A stretch of 38,253 nt of DNA. It comes from Eggerthellaceae bacterium. GTDB lineage: Bacteria > Actinomycetota > Coriobacteriia > Coriobacteriales > Eggerthellaceae. The stretch spans positions 1-38,253 of the forward strand of contig JAUNJT010000004.1 of the NCBI GenBank assembly GCA_030533105.1. Reading direction: 5' to 3'. The notes under the pieces were generated by a model, which did not search any database, was not told the origin of the DNA, and saw only the letters and a program-made list of their open reading frames with translations. Every line of letters begins with the position of its first letter. The first letter of the stretch is position 1. The translations under genes were made by a program, and so were the position numbers. Positions 16,289 through 24,520 of the stretch are shown piece after piece.

Positions 16289-17482
16289 TTAATAGAGAAC
16301 CACGCCGCCAAGCCATCCCCAACGGGGCGAAACGTTATACCAGCTTATCCAGTCCGAAATCGGGGTCCTCGCGATGTAGCCGATGTTCTCCATCACGATA
16401 CCGTCGCCAATGTAGATGCCGACGTGACCATAGACTAGGCCTGCCCATCCTCCCTTCGGATTGGTACCGACCGCAACGATCATGCCTGGCTGCAACTCCG
16501 AAAGGTCGGAACTGTAGCACCAGTTGGCATACATATCGTTCGCGTTGCCGTTGAAGCGCCCGACACCCGCGTTGTTGAACACGTAGGTCACCCAGGCAGC
16601 ACACAGGTTGTAGCCCGGGCTTCCCGTGGAATAGCACGCGGCGATGACGTCGGAAAGAGAGCCCTCACCCGTGACCACCAAATCAGGTGCCTCGTAGCCG
16701 AGCTCGGCGTAAGACATGTTGTTCGCCCATGCGTTGCGCGCCGCGGCTTCGGCGGCCGCACGCGCAGCGAGCTCCCGGTCATACTGCTCGGTCAGCTTCT
16801 TGACTTCGTCGTCGAGGCTATCGAGCAGTTCCTGGGTTTCCGTCTGCTTGGCGGTCAGATTCTGCATCTGCTCTTCGAGCTGCGCGCTGAGTTCCTCGAG
16901 CGCAGCCATATCGGATTCGAGCTGAGCCTTGCGCTGGTTGAGCTCTTCCTTGATCTGACGCACCGAATCGATCAGCGACATCTTCTGCATGTTGATGCGC
17001 TCGACGTAACGCCACATCGAGATGAACGATTCGAACGACTGCGACGACATGAGCACATCGAGGAAACCGACGGAGTCCGACTTGTAGCTTTCCACCGCGA
17101 AATCCGAGAGCTGCTCTTGATGCACTGCAAGCTCTTTCTCCTTTTGGGCGATGAGCTCCTCGGCTTCGCGTATGCTTTCGCGCGTTGCATCGATCTTCTC
17201 TTGCGTTTCGACTTGCTGCGCGCTGATTGCCGAACACTCGGCAATCAGGCCGTCAAGTTGCGCCTGAACCTCTTCGAAGCGCTCTTTTGCAGCATTCAAA
17301 TCGCTTTCGGTATCAGCATAGGCGGTTTGGGTGAATGCGGGCAGGGGAAGCATGGCGACAATAAGGCACAATGAGGCGAGCACGCAGATGACCGCGTTGC
17401 GGAATGCGATGGATGCGCTACGTGTTGAACATTCGGCGGGCATGCAGCGACTGGATGATGAGCGCCCCCGTGCATGTGTCAT
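16289..17482 (-). CDS. Secreted coiled-coil peptidoglycan hydrolase, PcsB-like with C-terminal CHAP/NlpC-type domain
   Basis: A 397-residue exported protein. A signal peptide spans about 27-56 (VICVLASLCLIVAMLPLP, then TAYA-D as probable cleavage). Residues 59-265 form a long coiled coil with many Glu, Gln and Leu heptads, as in PcsB and other FtsEX-dependent hydrolases. The C-terminal region (about 275-397) looks like a papain-fold CHAP or NlpC/P60 amidase/endopeptidase. GYNLCAAWVTYV supplies the nucleophile Cys294 and YGHVGIYIGDG supplies His353. AGAAGG precedes the start. It is monocistronic with a strong terminator. Likely role: daughter-cell separation or wall remodelling, held inactive by the coiled coil until activated (family knowledge). 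Confidence 0.87.
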   Translation of the reverse strand: MTHARGRSSSSRCMPAECSTRSASIAFRNAVICVLASLCLIVAMLPLPAFTQTAYADTESDLNAAKERFEEVQAQLDGLIAECSAISAQQVETQEKIDATRESIREAEELIAQKEKELAVHQEQLSDFAVESYKSDSVGFLDVLMSSQSFESFISMWRYVERINMQKMSLIDSVRQIKEELNQRKAQLESDMAALEELSAQLEEQMQNLTAKQTETQELLDSLDDEVKKLTEQYDRELAARAAAEAAARNAWANNMSYAELGYEAPDLVVTGEGSLSDVIAACYSTGSPGYNLCAAWVTYVFNNAGVGRFNGNANDMYANWCYSSDLSELQPGMIVAVGTNPKGGWAGLVYGHVGIYIGDGIVMENIGYIARTPISDWISWYNVSPRWGWLGGVVLY

Positions 17483-17582
17483 AAGCTACCTTCTGACAGA
17501 GCGTGTACGTCTGGGTTGCCTGCTAGGATACCGCATGCTCGCCGAAGCGTTCAAGGAACTCCACGGCATCAATAGAAACATG

Positions 17583-18977
17583 CTATTGAAGTGCGGAATC
17601 GTTGGCCGCCAAAGCCTGCTTATCAATTCGTCTCACGCATACGAAATATGCGATGACCATGCCGATCAAAGCGGCTACCCAACTCAACCCGTACGCAATG
17701 AGCAGGCATTCATAGGTCGGCCACATCGCAAATGCGGTATATACCCACCCGATACGCAAAACGCAGATGCCTACCACGCAGATGGCGGCGGGCGTCATCG
17801 ACCAACCGTGACCGCGCAGAGCGCCCGAATAGATCTCGATCAAACCACAGACGATCTCGAATGATGTGACGTAATAGATGCGGATGTTCGAGAATTCGAT
17901 GACCTCGGGATCGGAAGAGAACAGCCCCGAGAAGAACGACGCGAAAAGCACGATGAACGCGCTCGCGACGCCGATGAACAGCGTCAAAAGCAGCGTTGAC
18001 CACCGAACGATGCTGCGGCAACGCGGATAGTTTCCTGCGCCATGATTCTGACTGACGAAGGTCATCGCACCCTGCCCGAATGCAGCGGCAATCATGTAGC
18101 ACATGATCTCCATGTTGAGCGCGGCAGTGCTACCTGCAACGACCTGCGAACCGAGCTCGTTGAGACCTACCTGAATGATCACGTTCGAGAGCGAGAACAT
18201 CAAACCTTGAATGCCCGCAGGAACCCCAAGCGCGAATATCCTGCAGAACAGCGGCCAATCGAAGCAAAGCTTCTTAAGCTCAACGCGCACCTCATCGGTC
18301 TCGCGGAAGAGGATCACGAGCAAGGCGATGGAGCTTACCGCGTTCGCGATGACCGTCGCAAGCGCCACGCCGTTCGCATCCATCCCCAGCCCCACGACGA
18401 ACGCGATGTTTAAGACGACATTGATAATGCCCGCAATGACAAGCACGATAAACGGTCGCCGCGTGTCGCCCTTGCTACGTAAGATCGCCGAGGTGAAATT
18501 CAAGAGCATGATGAACGGCGCGCCGAGCAGATAGATCGTCAGATAGGTGTGCGCCATGTCGAAGATGTTTTCGGGCGTTTGCATCCAACCGAGCATCACG
18601 TCGACGAGCAAGGGCCCGGCAATCCCAACGATGATGCCGCTGATGAACGCAACGACGATGGAGGTGTGCACCGCACGGCTGACACCGTGCGCATCCCCTT
18701 TGCCGAGCAGGTTGGCAACCACTACGTTCGTGCCAACCGATAAGCCGACGAAGATGTTGACGACCAGGTTCGTAAGCGGCGCGTTCACGCCTACCGCTGA
18801 AAGCGCTTCGCTGCTTGAGAACTGCCCCACAATCGCAATATCCGTCACGTTGAACAACTGCTGGAGCAAATTCGTTGCCGCAAGGGGCAACGCAAAGCGC
18901 AGCAAACCCTTCCAGATATTGCAATGCAGCATATCTATCTGGTTTTTCTTGCGTTGCGTCTTTGCCTGCGTTCCCAT
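17583..18977 (-). CDS. MATE-family multidrug/toxin extrusion transporter
   Basis: A 464-residue membrane protein with about 12 helices, in two homologous halves. It begins with WKGLLRFALPLAATNLLQQLFNVTDIAIVGQFSS, the typical MATE first helix and loop, and contains NAPLTNLVVNIFVGLSVGTNVVVANLLG and FGQGAMTFVSQNHGAGNYPR in the second half. It exports cationic or drug-like compounds using a Na+ or H+ gradient. The start is uncertain: ATG 19001, ATG 18977 and ATG 18932 are in frame and none has a clear ribosome site. ATG 18977 is chosen because it gives a basic N-terminal tail before helix 1. It is not closely related to the second MATE protein in this window. Confidence 0.92.
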   Translation of the reverse strand: MGTQAKTQRKKNQIDMLHCNIWKGLLRFALPLAATNLLQQLFNVTDIAIVGQFSSSEALSAVGVNAPLTNLVVNIFVGLSVGTNVVVANLLGKGDAHGVSRAVHTSIVVAFISGIIVGIAGPLLVDVMLGWMQTPENIFDMAHTYLTIYLLGAPFIMLLNFTSAILRSKGDTRRPFIVLVIAGIINVVLNIAFVVGLGMDANGVALATVIANAVSSIALLVILFRETDEVRVELKKLCFDWPLFCRIFALGVPAGIQGLMFSLSNVIIQVGLNELGSQVVAGSTAALNMEIMCYMIAAAFGQGAMTFVSQNHGAGNYPRCRSIVRWSTLLLTLFIGVASAFIVLFASFFSGLFSSDPEVIEFSNIRIYYVTSFEIVCGLIEIYSGALRGHGWSMTPAAICVVGICVLRIGWVYTAFAMWPTYECLLIAYGLSWVAALIGMVIAYFVCVRRIDKQALAANDSALQ

Positions 18978-19120
18978 AGTTTTGCAGCATAACACGCCCA
19001 TGCAGGTTAAGGGCTCTACGCTTTTTTCGCGTAATTAGTTGAATCGGTCTGTGCGCATCCTGCAAATTGGCTATGATATGCACGAAAACACATTTTCGAA
19101 CACGCGGGAAAGGAGACGCT

Positions 19121-20026
19121 ATGATTTGCGCAAGTTGCGGAACAGAGATTCCTGACGATTCTATCTTGTGCCCGAACTGCGGAAGCGACCCCATCGCAAC
19201 GGTCTCGGCCGTAGTCGAAGAACCTGCTCCTGCCAAGAGCGCGAGCAACCAAGCACCCATCAACTACTCTAAGCTCAGCAAAGCCCAATACAAAGATGCG
19301 AAGGCGGCTTACAAGGCTGCGCGCAAAGCCGCGGGCAAATCCCGCGCCCCGCTGGTAGTTCTTTGCATCATCCTCGCCCTTGCGCTCGCAGCAGGCGGTG
19401 CAGTTGCAGCCTGGTTCTATTTCAACCCGAAGGTTGAGAACCTCACTAATGAGAACAAGGAGCTCCAAACTCAGGTTGAGAAGCTCACCACCGAGAACAA
19501 AGAGCTTTCTCAGAAAATCGCCGAATACGAGAAGGACGGCAACAACGTTACGCCCTCCAATCCCGATACAACTAACCCGTTGATCGGCGCATGGAAGGTT
19601 GACAGCTTCGACAACACCACCATGAATCCTGCATGTTATGGCGGAAAGGCAAAGCAGGCTTCGGTGCGTGTGAACATCAAGGAAATCGATGCGACAAAGG
19701 GAACCATCATCGCCGATCTTTCAGTTGTGTATCACGGCCACGAACGCAACAAGCAGAAGGGCGACATGGATTCCTCTACCGACGATGTCGTTCTTGAGTA
19801 CACCAACGTCGAAGGAACCTATGCGGACGATGCATTTACGTTCGAGCTTCCTGTTGATAGCAAGTACGGAAACAACTCCGGCATCGTGGTTTCCGGCCTT
19901 ATGACGACCTCCGATGCAACCAGCGTTTTGGGGAACTCGACGAGCTCCTCATTCCAGCTTTCGGTCAAGAGCTACTATCAGTCGCTGACCAACGCCATCA
20001 CCGATACGTACATCATGAAGAACTAG
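19121..20026 (+). CDS. Zinc-ribbon membrane protein with coiled coil and extracytoplasmic domain, function unknown
   Basis: A 301-residue protein. An N-terminal zinc ribbon has CxxC pairs at Cys3/Cys6 (CASC) and Cys17/Cys20 (CPNC). A basic linker leads to one transmembrane helix at about 77-100. A short coiled coil follows at 105-138, built from a repeated pattern (LTNENKEL, LTTENKEL). A C-terminal domain of about 150 residues begins PLIGAWKVDSFD and is beta-rich, resembling the lipocalin-like or DUF-type domains of other zinc-ribbon membrane proteins. AAGGAG is 5 bases upstream of ATG 19121. The 5' leader contains a small CGAAAA/TTTTCG hairpin (19083-19098). I cannot name the family. The topology puts the zinc ribbon inside and the beta domain outside, consistent with a stress or envelope sensor (inference). 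Confidence 0.8.
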   Translation: MICASCGTEIPDDSILCPNCGSDPIATVSAVVEEPAPAKSASNQAPINYSKLSKAQYKDAKAAYKAARKAAGKSRAPLVVLCIILALALAAGGAVAAWFYFNPKVENLTNENKELQTQVEKLTTENKELSQKIAEYEKDGNNVTPSNPDTTNPLIGAWKVDSFDNTTMNPACYGGKAKQASVRVNIKEIDATKGTIIADLSVVYHGHERNKQKGDMDSSTDDVVLEYTNVEGTYADDAFTFELPVDSKYGNNSGIVVSGLMTTSDATSVLGNSTSSSFQLSVKSYYQSLTNAITDTYIMKN

Positions 20027-20042
20027 CGGGCAAGAATCGCAA

Positions 20043-21329
20043 ATGACGGCATCTGCCAACACGCTAACTCGCCAGGCGCTTTCCCGAAAGCGCCTGGTTC
20101 TTTTAGCATTGGGCATGATCTGCCTGTTGTTCATCGGACTGATTTACGGCTATTCGATGTTCGTCCTGCCCATGAAGGAAGACTTCGGGCTTGATGATAT
20201 CGGGCCCGTCTTCTACATCATGATGGTTGCGTTTTGCATCGGCACCCTGAGCTGCTCTTTCTTGCTCAAGCGTTTCGCTCCACGAACCATGATGATTGCC
20301 GCGGCCATCCTTTTCGCAATAGCGTTCTGCTCTACCGGCATGCTCGGCAAGAGCGTGGGCGTCCCCGTGCTGTATGTAAGTTACGCGATCATCGGTGGTC
20401 TTGCATCTGGTGTCGGCTACACCGGCATCGTCGGAACCGTCGTCCCTTGGTTTCCCGATAGAACCGGTCTCGCATCAGGTCTTTTGCTGCTCGGATTCGG
20501 TATTTCAAGCTTGCTTTTAGGTAACATCGTCCTCGCGATGCGTGCGGTCACGGGCTCCATCGGCACGGTCTTCGTCGGTGTCGGCATCGCAGGTGCCGTG
20601 CTCTCGCTTTTACTTGCTGCGCTACTCACGCGTCCGCCTGTGAATATCGCACAAATCATGGCAACGGGTTCAGGCAGCGATGCCGAAACGCCCAGCGAAG
20701 CAGAACGCTACGACCCATCGATCCATTTCGAAAACGACAGCGTACTTAAAACGCCGATCTTCATCGTCTACTTCGTGGCGTTCACGCTCGTGTCCGTCAT
20801 GGGTCTCGGTGTCATCGGATCGATTGCCAGCGACGGCATGATGCTCGGTCTGAGCGAGCTTTTCTCCTCAACGCTCGTCGGTCTGGTCGCCCTGAGCAAC
20901 GGGCTTATCCGCATCGTCTTAGGTGCGCTCATCGATCGTAAGGGCACCCCATTCACCTATATCTTCGAAGCCGTGGTCACCCTGCTGGGCATGCTTTGCA
21001 TCCTCGCAGCGTTTATCTTCGAACTGCCCACGCTCTATGTGATCGGCGCGCTTTCTTCCGTCGTAGCTTACAACCCAGTGCTTTCGTCTGCATTCGTCCG
21101 ACTTCGTTTCGGGCCGAAGCGCTACCCCATCAATCTAGCCATCATCAATCTCTGCGTTCTCCCGGCAGCGCTCATCAACATCGTGCTTTCCAACATTCTC
21201 GGCCCCGATGCGCGTTTCGAATTCTTTATCATCGCCACTATCAACCTCGTCCTCACGCTCATAGCTTCCCTCATCTTCAGAAAGCTCTGGAGAAAGGATT
21301 TCACAGGCATCGATTCCGTGAAGAAGTAA
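20043..21329 (+). CDS. MFS transporter, oxalate:formate antiporter (OFA)-like
   Basis: A 428-residue, 12-helix major facilitator. The first helix region RKRLVLLALGMICLLFIG then YGYSMFVLPMKEDFGL matches the OFA-type opening (Gx-Y-S-x-F). The loop 2-3 stretch KRFAPRTMM and PWFPDRTGLASGLLLLGFG correspond to the characteristic cytoplasmic and helix 5 motifs. Such carriers exchange small organic acids; the substrate is not evident. ATG 20043 lies 16 bases after the zinc-ribbon gene's stop but has no good ribosome site. The next in-frame ATG (20115) would remove the positively charged residues before helix 1. The codons at 20072-20106 form a terminator-like hairpin, listed separately. No terminator was found after the gene, which converges on a MATE gene. 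Confidence 0.88.
   Translation: MTASANTLTRQALSRKRLVLLALGMICLLFIGLIYGYSMFVLPMKEDFGLDDIGPVFYIMMVAFCIGTLSCSFLLKRFAPRTMMIAAAILFAIAFCSTGMLGKSVGVPVLYVSYAIIGGLASGVGYTGIVGTVVPWFPDRTGLASGLLLLGFGISSLLLGNIVLAMRAVTGSIGTVFVGVGIAGAVLSLLLAALLTRPPVNIAQIMATGSGSDAETPSEAERYDPSIHFENDSVLKTPIFIVYFVAFTLVSVMGLGVIGSIASDGMMLGLSELFSSTLVGLVALSNGLIRIVLGALIDRKGTPFTYIFEAVVTLLGMLCILAAFIFELPTLYVIGALSSVVAYNPVLSSAFVRLRFGPKRYPINLAIINLCVLPAALINIVLSNILGPDARFEFFIIATINLVLTLIASLIFRKLWRKDFTGIDSVKK
20072..20106 (+). terminator. Strong terminator-like hairpin inside the start of the MFS gene
   Basis: CCAGGCGCTTT (20072-20082) pairs perfectly with AAAGCGCCTGG (20087-20097) around a CCCG loop. It is followed by TTCTTTTAG. This has the form of an intrinsic terminator, 45 bases after the zinc-ribbon protein's stop codon, yet it lies within codons 10-22 of the MFS reading frame. 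Confidence 0.7.
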
Positions 21330-21396
21330 GGTCCAGCAAGAATCCCGGTAGCAAAACAGTGTTCGTGAAGCGTTTGCGCGCCAAACGGATTACCCG

Positions 21397-23010
21397 TTAG
21401 GACTGAGCCATCTCCTGCTCGGATTCGCTGTTCGGCATGATCTTCGGCAGGATGTAACCCTCTTTGCGCCACCGCAGAAGCTTGCGCAGTTCGATGACCA
21501 CGAAGACCGCCGTGACCAGAACGGAGCACAAGTCCGCAGCTGGCACGCACGCAGCGACGCCATACAGCCCGTCCACGCCAAACAGCTCGATAGCAAGGTT
21601 CGGAATGATGAAATAGAACGGAATCAGGAAGATGACCTGACGGGTCAATACCAGAATCGCCGACTTCAACGGCTGTCCGCTTGCCTGGAAGTAGTTCGAA
21701 CCAACTGCTTGGAAGCCGACCAGCGGGAACATCACGGTATAGATGAGCAAGGCGATGTTGGAGAATTCCTCCAGCTCGCCCGTAACGCCGAACAGCACCA
21801 CGATAGGATTCGAGAAAAGACGCGTTATGATCAGCCAGAACGTGCCCATAATCACAGCAGTGATAACCGTGATCTTGTAGGTCTTCAGCACGCGATCCCA
21901 ATTCGATGCGCCGTAATTGAATCCGAATAGCGGCTGCGCGCCCATCGTCAGACCGATGAACGGAGAGAATGCGAACCAGGAAACCTTCTGCGCTACGCCG
22001 AGCGATGCCAGCGCGCCTTGCACACCGATGGGGCTCAACGCTCCATAGTAGCCGGCAACTTGATTGAAGACGATGTTCACGACCGTCGAGGCAACTTGCA
22101 TGCAGAACGGTGCCAGACCCAAGGTGAGTATCTTGAGCATGAGACGCAGGTTCGGCTTGCAGCAACGCCACCGCAATTTGAAAGGCGTGTTCTTGTTAGC
22201 AGTAAAGAACCAGATGACGGGCACCATGCCGATTGCCTGTCCGCAGATGTTCGCCCACGCGCTTCCAGCAACGCCCCAATTTAAGACAAGTACGAACCAG
22301 TAGTTGAAGATAATGCACATGATCGTGCCGATTACCGAGGTCATCAGCGAGAACACGGGGCGTCCAGCCGTCCTGATGAAGTGACTCAAACCCCAACCGA
22401 CCGATTGGAACGCAAAGAAGATGCAGGTGATTTGCACGAAGGTCTTCGTCTTATCCCAAAGGATGTCGGGTGTACCGATGACGGTCAGCACAGGACCGAT
22501 GAACACGATGGCAATAACGGCAACGATAGCGGAAATAGCGAAAAGCAATACCGCCGAATTGCCGAGCGTACGCTCCACCTGCTCCTTATCGCCCTGTCCA
22601 AGCTGAATGGCGGCAAGGGAGTTGCCGCCTTGACCGGCGATCATCGAGCACGCGATGAGAACGGTCATCACAGGAAGTGCAAGAGTGGTAACTGCAACGC
22701 CCGAGCCATCAGGAAGTGCTTGACCGAGGAAGGCGGTGTCGATAAGGTTGTACAGCGAGCTGAACACCATGCTGATGACACCCGGAATGGAGAACTCCAC
22801 AAGCAGCTTGCCAATCGAGTCCCGACCGAGACGCGTCGGGTCTTTTTTCTGCGCTTTCCGCGCAGCGCGCCGCGCCGCACGTGAGTCTGCAGGTGAGGCA
22901 GGAGCGGGAACGCCTTCGGGTTCGCCGACCACTTGAAGAGCATCATTCACCGGCGCTTCATGAAGCGCAACCGTATCCTCCTCGATGCCTTTTCGAGCTT
23001 GCTCGGACAT
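21397..23010 (-). CDS. MATE-family efflux transporter (MepA-like)
   Basis: A 537-residue transporter with a long polar N-terminus (about 60 residues, Ala/Arg/Lys-rich, RAARRAARKAQKKDP) before about 12 helices. The core opens IGKLLVEFSIPGVISMVFSSLYNLIDTAFLGQALP, a MATE signature. GGNSLAAIQLGQGDKEQVER and FSPFIGLTMGAQPLFGFNYGAS follow and resemble the MepA group. It probably exports drugs or metabolites with ion antiport. It is the last gene of a lipoprotein-eamA-kinase-MATE operon, starting 23 bases after the kinase stop. The ribosome site before ATG 23010 is weak. The basic N-terminal extension is longer than usual for the family. Confidence 0.92.
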   Translation of the reverse strand: MSEQARKGIEEDTVALHEAPVNDALQVVGEPEGVPAPASPADSRAARRAARKAQKKDPTRLGRDSIGKLLVEFSIPGVISMVFSSLYNLIDTAFLGQALPDGSGVAVTTLALPVMTVLIACSMIAGQGGNSLAAIQLGQGDKEQVERTLGNSAVLLFAISAIVAVIAIVFIGPVLTVIGTPDILWDKTKTFVQITCIFFAFQSVGWGLSHFIRTAGRPVFSLMTSVIGTIMCIIFNYWFVLVLNWGVAGSAWANICGQAIGMVPVIWFFTANKNTPFKLRWRCCKPNLRLMLKILTLGLAPFCMQVASTVVNIVFNQVAGYYGALSPIGVQGALASLGVAQKVSWFAFSPFIGLTMGAQPLFGFNYGASNWDRVLKTYKITVITAVIMGTFWLIITRLFSNPIVVLFGVTGELEEFSNIALLIYTVMFPLVGFQAVGSNYFQASGQPLKSAILVLTRQVIFLIPFYFIIPNLAIELFGVDGLYGVAACVPAADLCSVLVTAVFVVIELRKLLRWRKEGYILPKIMPNSESEQEMAQS

Positions 23011-23033
23011 ATATGCTCGGTTTCTTCGAAAAA

Positions 23034-23561
23034 CTACTTAACGGTAAGGGCGTCGGCCACCTTGCGCGCCGCCGCCGTAATGCTCAAATCGTTAACGTCG
23101 ATGGTGAGCTCAGCGTACTTCTCGTACAGTGGGCGACGCTCATCGTACAGCTCGCGCATGCTCATACCCACGCCGCCTTTTAAGACCACGCCGCGTTCGC
23201 TGAAATCGCTCAGACGTTTTACCAGCGTTTCGTACGAGATCTTCAGATACACAACGATGCCAATGGTCTTGAGATGGTTCATGGCCGCTTCGGAATACAC
23301 GGCGCTACCACCCGTTGCGATGACGGTGTTCTCGGCGGTGATCTCGCTTAGGATCTGGTTCTCGACTTCGATGAACCCATCAGGACCCAGCGAATCGATG
23401 ATCTTCTGCAGCGTCTTGTCGCACTGATTCTGGATGATCAGGTCGGCATCGATGAACGACTTATTCATGATCTTCGCCAGAACGATGCCAAGCGTTGATT
23501 TGCCCGCGCCCGGCATACCGATGAGGATGACATTTTGATTCTGCGCGCCCGTAATCACCAT
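23034..23561 (-). CDS. Shikimate-kinase-like P-loop kinase, divergent
   Basis: A 175-residue protein of the shikimate kinase fold. Walker A is LIGMPGAGKSTLG (GMPGAGKST at 15-23). The DxD-like segment is FIDADLIIQ. VIATGGSAVYSEA stands in place of the usual ATGGG, SERGVVL supplies a lid arginine, and RRPLYEKYAELTID matches the RxPLYxxxA motif. The substrate-binding FRxxE of true shikimate kinases is replaced by GFIEVE, so the key arginine is missing. The same variant pattern is, to my recollection, common in clostridial proteins annotated as shikimate kinase. It may phosphorylate another small alcohol. It lies between two transporter genes (9 and 23 base gaps) rather than with other aro genes. 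Kinase fold is sure; the shikimate reaction is uncertain. Confidence 0.8.
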   Translation of the reverse strand: MVITGAQNQNVILIGMPGAGKSTLGIVLAKIMNKSFIDADLIIQNQCDKTLQKIIDSLGPDGFIEVENQILSEITAENTVIATGGSAVYSEAAMNHLKTIGIVVYLKISYETLVKRLSDFSERGVVLKGGVGMSMRELYDERRPLYEKYAELTIDVNDLSITAAARKVADALTVK

Positions 23562-23570
23562 GGGACCAAC

Positions 23571-24497
23571 TCACTTCTCTTGCAACGATTTTCTATTCTC
23601 GGGAAAAGCTTCGCTGACCACTATAGCAACAAATACCAAGACGAACCCCACAATCAGGCGAATGCTGATTTGCTCGCCATAGATGAGCACGGAGAACAGC
23701 ACGCCGAACACCGCTTCGAGACTGAGTAGTAGCGAGGCTTGGGACGGGGGCACATGAGCCTGCGCCACGTTTTGGAACAATAGCGCCGCACAAGACGCAA
23801 ATACGACGAGATAGACCATGTCCCAAAGGAAATCGCTTGAAAGCACAGAGAGGTCAGGGAGCGGCTCGATAGCGAAACCGATAAGCAGACCCCATACACC
23901 CATGGCAAGGAACTGATACATGGTGAGCACAACCATATCGCGACCTTCGGAGAATTTCGCAACGAAGATGATGTGCACGGCGAACCATACTGCGCCCACG
24001 AGGGTCATCATATCGCCAAAGTTCGCCGACAAGTCGCTATCAAGCGAGACCAATCCGATGCCCGCGATGCAAAGCACGGCTGCGACGATGTTGTGAATAC
24101 CTGGACGTCTACGTGCGACGATCCACCAACCGAAAGGCACGATGACGACATACGTCGCAGTAATGAACGCGTTCTTGCCGGGTGTGGTGTTAGCAACCCC
24201 GATGGTCTGGAACCAGTACGCCAAAAAGAGCAAGGTGCCTAAAACCAGGCCTTTCACCACCATGTCGCGGCAAAACGTCGCACGCACGCGCTTGACGAAC
24301 ACGAGACACAAAAGCACGCTCGCGCACAAAAAGCGCACGCCGATAAGCAGCGCTGGTGGAATCACCTCAACGGTGTTCTTCATGACAACGAAGCTCAAGC
24401 CCCAGATAATGGTGGCAAGAACGAGCATCAGCTGGTAAACCACCAGCGGGATCTTTCTATGTTCGGTTATGTTTGCCACTGAGCGATTCAGCGCCAA
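23571..24497 (-). CDS. EamA/DMT-family transporter
   Basis: A 308-residue membrane protein with ten predicted helices in two EamA repeats. The first repeat begins with LMLVLATIIWGLSFVVMKNTVEVIPP and contains RFLCASVLLCLVF. The second has VGAVWFAVHIIFVAKFSEG and ends PPSQASLLLSLEAVFGVLFSVLIYGE, a classic DMT motif in the ninth helix. Members export amino acids or other metabolites. The frame opens with TTG at 24497; a GTG at 24479 is also possible, and neither has a strong ribosome site. It is 23 bases from the upstream lipoprotein gene and 9 from the kinase gene. The substrate is unknown. Confidence 0.9.
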   Translation of the reverse strand: MALNRSVANITEHRKIPLVVYQLMLVLATIIWGLSFVVMKNTVEVIPPALLIGVRFLCASVLLCLVFVKRVRATFCRDMVVKGLVLGTLLFLAYWFQTIGVANTTPGKNAFITATYVVIVPFGWWIVARRRPGIHNIVAAVLCIAGIGLVSLDSDLSANFGDMMTLVGAVWFAVHIIFVAKFSEGRDMVVLTMYQFLAMGVWGLLIGFAIEPLPDLSVLSSDFLWDMVYLVVFASCAALLFQNVAQAHVPPSQASLLLSLEAVFGVLFSVLIYGEQISIRLIVGFVLVFVAIVVSEAFPENRKSLQEK

Positions 24498-24520
24498 TCG
24501 CTATGCGGCGATTCTGAGAA

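Noticed and set aside
17569-17589. TCAATAG/CTATTGA inverted repeat over the stop codon of the first MATE gene
   Set aside because: It is AT-rich, short, and lacks a following T-run on the minus strand, so it is a poor terminator.
21371-21387. CGTTTG/CAAACG inverted repeat between the converging MFS and MATE genes, as a terminator
   Set aside because: The stem is only 6 bp and neither strand has a T-run after it.
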